Shown here in pieces: positions 61,441 to 64,000 of a DNA stretch of 64,000 nt. Each line of letters starts with the position of its first letter. Positions within the stretch are counted from its first letter, which is position 1. The position numbers and the translations under genes were made by a program. The stretch covers positions 3,476,001 to 3,540,000 of the forward strand of contig JAQFVV010006274.1 in assembly GCA_028023455.1 (NCBI GenBank), read 5' to 3'. The stretch is from Epiperipatus broadwayi. Taxonomy: Eukaryota > Onychophora > Udeonychophora > Euonychophora > Peripatidae. The notes under the pieces are model-generated. The model was not told where the DNA came from, ran no database searches, and saw nothing but the letters and a program-made list of their open reading frames with translations.

Positions 61441-61727
61441 TTTTAACCACATTTACATAAACAATATATAATAAAATCAATGAAAATATATTTTGAAAAG
61501 CTAATGATTAAAGTTGTTTCCCTGTTGTTTTATACAACTGCTATTTTTAAATGATTTTATTTAAGTTCTCTCTTCTGTTTATTTAACCACATTTACCTAA
61601 ACAGAATATATAATATGATTAATGAAAATATATTTTAAAAAGCTAATGATTAAACTTTTTCTATGTTGTTTTATACAACTGCTATTTTTAAATGATTTTA
61701 TTTAAGTTCTCTCTTCCGTTTATTTAA
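61441..61727. repeat. Imperfect tandem duplication, 140-bp unit
   Basis: AACCACATTTAC starts at 61,445 and again at 61,585. Both units continue through AATGAAAATATATTTT, GCTAATGATTAAA and ACAACTGCTATTTTTAAATG, with a few differences. Confidence 0.8.
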
Positions 61728-61779
61728 ATCAAATTTTTCCATTTATTTTTAATTTATTTCTACCAAACAGATATTTTTC

Positions 61780-62700
61780 AAATTTTATACATGTATTTGG
61801 TATCGATGGCAATGCAATATTTCAGGCTATCCAGCTTACCAAGTCACATTCAAATTAGTTCAGTAATTTTTGAATAATGTACAATAGATTATACTATACA
61901 TTTTTAAAAAGTTTTAATTTAATTTGATAACTAATGCACAAAAAAGCAAAGTGTTGAAGAAATTCTGTGACTGTTTACAATTAATTAAAATAGAAAAAGA
62001 AATGATCATTGAAATCTTAATTTCTCTTGATTTTTTAACTTAAAACTTGCTTTTTTAAATTGCTGCCTTTATAAAAGCAACAGTCTTGATTTGTATTGAA
62101 TAGATTTTCTTTAAATTTTAGATGACTGCAATATTTCAGGGTTGACTAATCTAAAAGTGTTGGTGGGTTGCATTTCAAACTGTATTCAAATCAGTTCAGT
62201 AATTTTTAGAAGATGCCCAAACAAATAGACACACAATAGATGGCACTGTTTTTAAATAACTTCATATTGTTGTTTGATTGGGCTTGTTAACATAAAAGAT
62301 ATTGAAGAAATTTTGTTTCCTGGTGTATGATTTTTAGTCACACTACAAATATAAGAAATTTGTTCATCTTAATATTTATGTGAACAAGAATGAAAAATGA
62401 TAAAAAGTTAATTTCAAATACTGGAAATATAGTGACATTTTTTTGATTCTCATTTTTTAAAATTTGTATATGAATAACTTTCTTGTTTATAATAAATGAT
62501 TTTGAAAAATTGAAGTAATATAGGAATTGATTTCTTAACAAAATGTCATTTGCAAAATATCCAAACACTAAAAACTAGTATATATATATTTAATGTTTTT
62601 ATTTAATTTCATGACTAATGCATTAAAAAGCAAAAAATATTTTTTGAACCACAAACTTTAAATAAAATCATAGGGTGTCATTAAATTAATTAATTCAGTC
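61780..62700. repeat. Diverged longer repeats
   Basis: GCAATATTTCAGG...CAGTAATTTTT...GAAGAAATT recurs at about 61,815-61,965 and 62,130-62,310. ATTTAATTT.AT.ACTAATGCA..AAAAAGCAAA recurs at about 61,918 and 62,600. This looks like a decayed array of units of about 300 bases or more. Confidence 0.5.
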
Positions 62701-64000
62701 AATAATAGAGAATTTAATTTGATCACAAATATCCTAAAAAATATCAGTAAACTTAACAAAGCTTAAACTTTAATTAAAATTTCCCCAACTATACAAAAAA
62801 AGTTTCAGTATATATGAAATATTACTTCAGACTATATAATTTCCCCCTTTTAAAATATACAGGACAGCCAGCACCTAATATCCTTCAACCAAGGGCACCA
62901 CTAGACCTCTAAACTAGAATATTTATAATTTGTTGATAATGGATATTCATTACAAGTGTCTACTATATCTATCCCATCATATACAGATAAATTATTGTTA
63001 CTAGTTCATGGAGAGCAGACTCTTGTTAAACAATTGGCAGGGCAGACAATGGTAAACAAATGCAACAATTAACAACATTCATTAATAATGAAATAACTAT
63101 AAAATATAAAACTTACTAATATTAATGAAAGGTTTTGAACTACAGTTATGTCAATCATATATTAAAATTAAGTACAATCCATTTTTAAAGAAGTAGTTAG
63201 TGCATTTGACAGTTAATTAGTTTTATTATCTGTTTTATTCTTCCCCTCAAATTAACTTTTAGTTCATTAAAATAATTGAGTGCTCCTATCATAGAACCTA
63301 CATATCCTCAACAATTTTAGATACGTGTGCATATTTTTGCAGTAACATTAATATAAAATTAAATATTGGCATACTTTATTATTAGACAAGCTCACACTTG
63401 CTGATTTTATTAAAAAACTTATATGTTGTGCAAGACCCAGGTCATGTGAAAAAACAGGCAATGAACAATAATAAAGAAGCCCATAAATAACCCAAGATAA
63501 TTAACAAAAGATAATAAAGATCTGGAAGGAATATTTCACCTGAGGTGTAGGCATCAAAATGGACCTTCAATTTGAAGTGGTATATAAATATGAGTTATAA
63601 CAAATAAAAATGAAGATGGGCAGAAACTTTGTTAAATCAAAATCTGCCTATATCTAGAAGTAGGCATAGAAATAAATAACAGAGACAAATATATAAATAA
63701 ACCTCTGCATGGTATCTATAAAGGGATCGTTTATATGCATATGCACACACACACAAGCCAGTAATCTTTTTCTTTTAGCTATGCATAATATAAATCACTA
63801 GAAAAGAAATCTGCCAATAATTTAAATGATTAATGTTTATATAAAATTATTATATACACATGTCAAATTAAAATATGTATTTAATATATATATATATTAA
63901 TCCAGATAATCTTTTTTATAACAAAAAAATTCTTTTTTTTACTACAAAGTGTTAAAGAGAATCTAGATGGTTTAAAACAATAATGAAATTGGAAGGGAAG
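62701..64000. other. AT-rich non-coding region
   Basis: A short AC microsatellite lies near 63,742-63,754. No coding sequence or RNA gene was recognised. Confidence 0.5.

Noticed and set aside
1-64000. CRISPR arrays, bacterial operons, phage genes
   Set aside because: There are no regularly spaced repeats with unique spacers, no ribosome binding sites and no long tightly packed genes. All signs are eukaryotic.

Overview
This window looks like AT-rich nuclear DNA from an invertebrate animal. There are no operons or bacterial-style gene starts. Almost all recognisable sequence is transposon-derived, and the one convincing host-gene piece is a single exon with canonical GT-AG splice sites. I cannot name the species. 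The mix (a GIY-YIG Penelope-like element, Ty3/gypsy, hAT, Tigger/pogo, hammerhead ribozymes) fits many molluscs, arachnids and cnidarians.

Layout. 0.7-1.5 kb: copy of an LTR-like repeat (another copy at 33.7-35.6 kb). 1.75-4.9 kb: a decayed Penelope-like retroelement with reverse transcriptase and GIY-YIG endonuclease, flanked by rearranged terminal repeats, a canonical hammerhead ribozyme (minus strand), a hammerhead-like sense motif and tRNA-like sequence. 5.2-8.3 kb: a tRNA-derived SINE-like sequence, GC-richer unclassified repeat and small hairpin elements. 11.94-12.59 kb: a tandem dimer of a 336-bp unit with a hammerhead-like core, a candidate retrozyme. 15,411-15,514: an exon matching MAT1 (MNAT1), the CDK-activating kinase assembly factor, plus strand. 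18.8-30.0 kb: an old Ty3/gypsy element on the minus strand with about 2-kb LTRs, plus an inverted LTR fragment. 30.3-33.1 kb: relics of a foldback family and of a transposase-like gene. 35.9-36.6 kb: two inverted repeats. 39.8-41.4 kb: two large foldback elements with hammerhead motifs in opposite arms. 42.6-47.4 kb: three terminal-inverted-repeat DNA elements (unclassified, Tigger, hAT MITE). 53.2-54.0 kb: a hAT transposase relic. 55.7-56.0 kb: an apparently perfect 156-bp tandem duplication. 58-59.5 kb: a second LTR-like repeat. 61.4-62.7 kb: decayed tandem repeats.

How it fits together. The MAT1 exon is the only host coding sequence I could defend, so much of the window may be introns of that gene filled with mobile elements. 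The most interesting theme is self-cleaving RNA. At least five loci carry hammerhead cores. In three of them the short stem III is a different six-base palindrome, a covariation expected if the ribozymes work as dimers, and two sit in opposite arms of a nearly perfect 0.73-kb palindrome.
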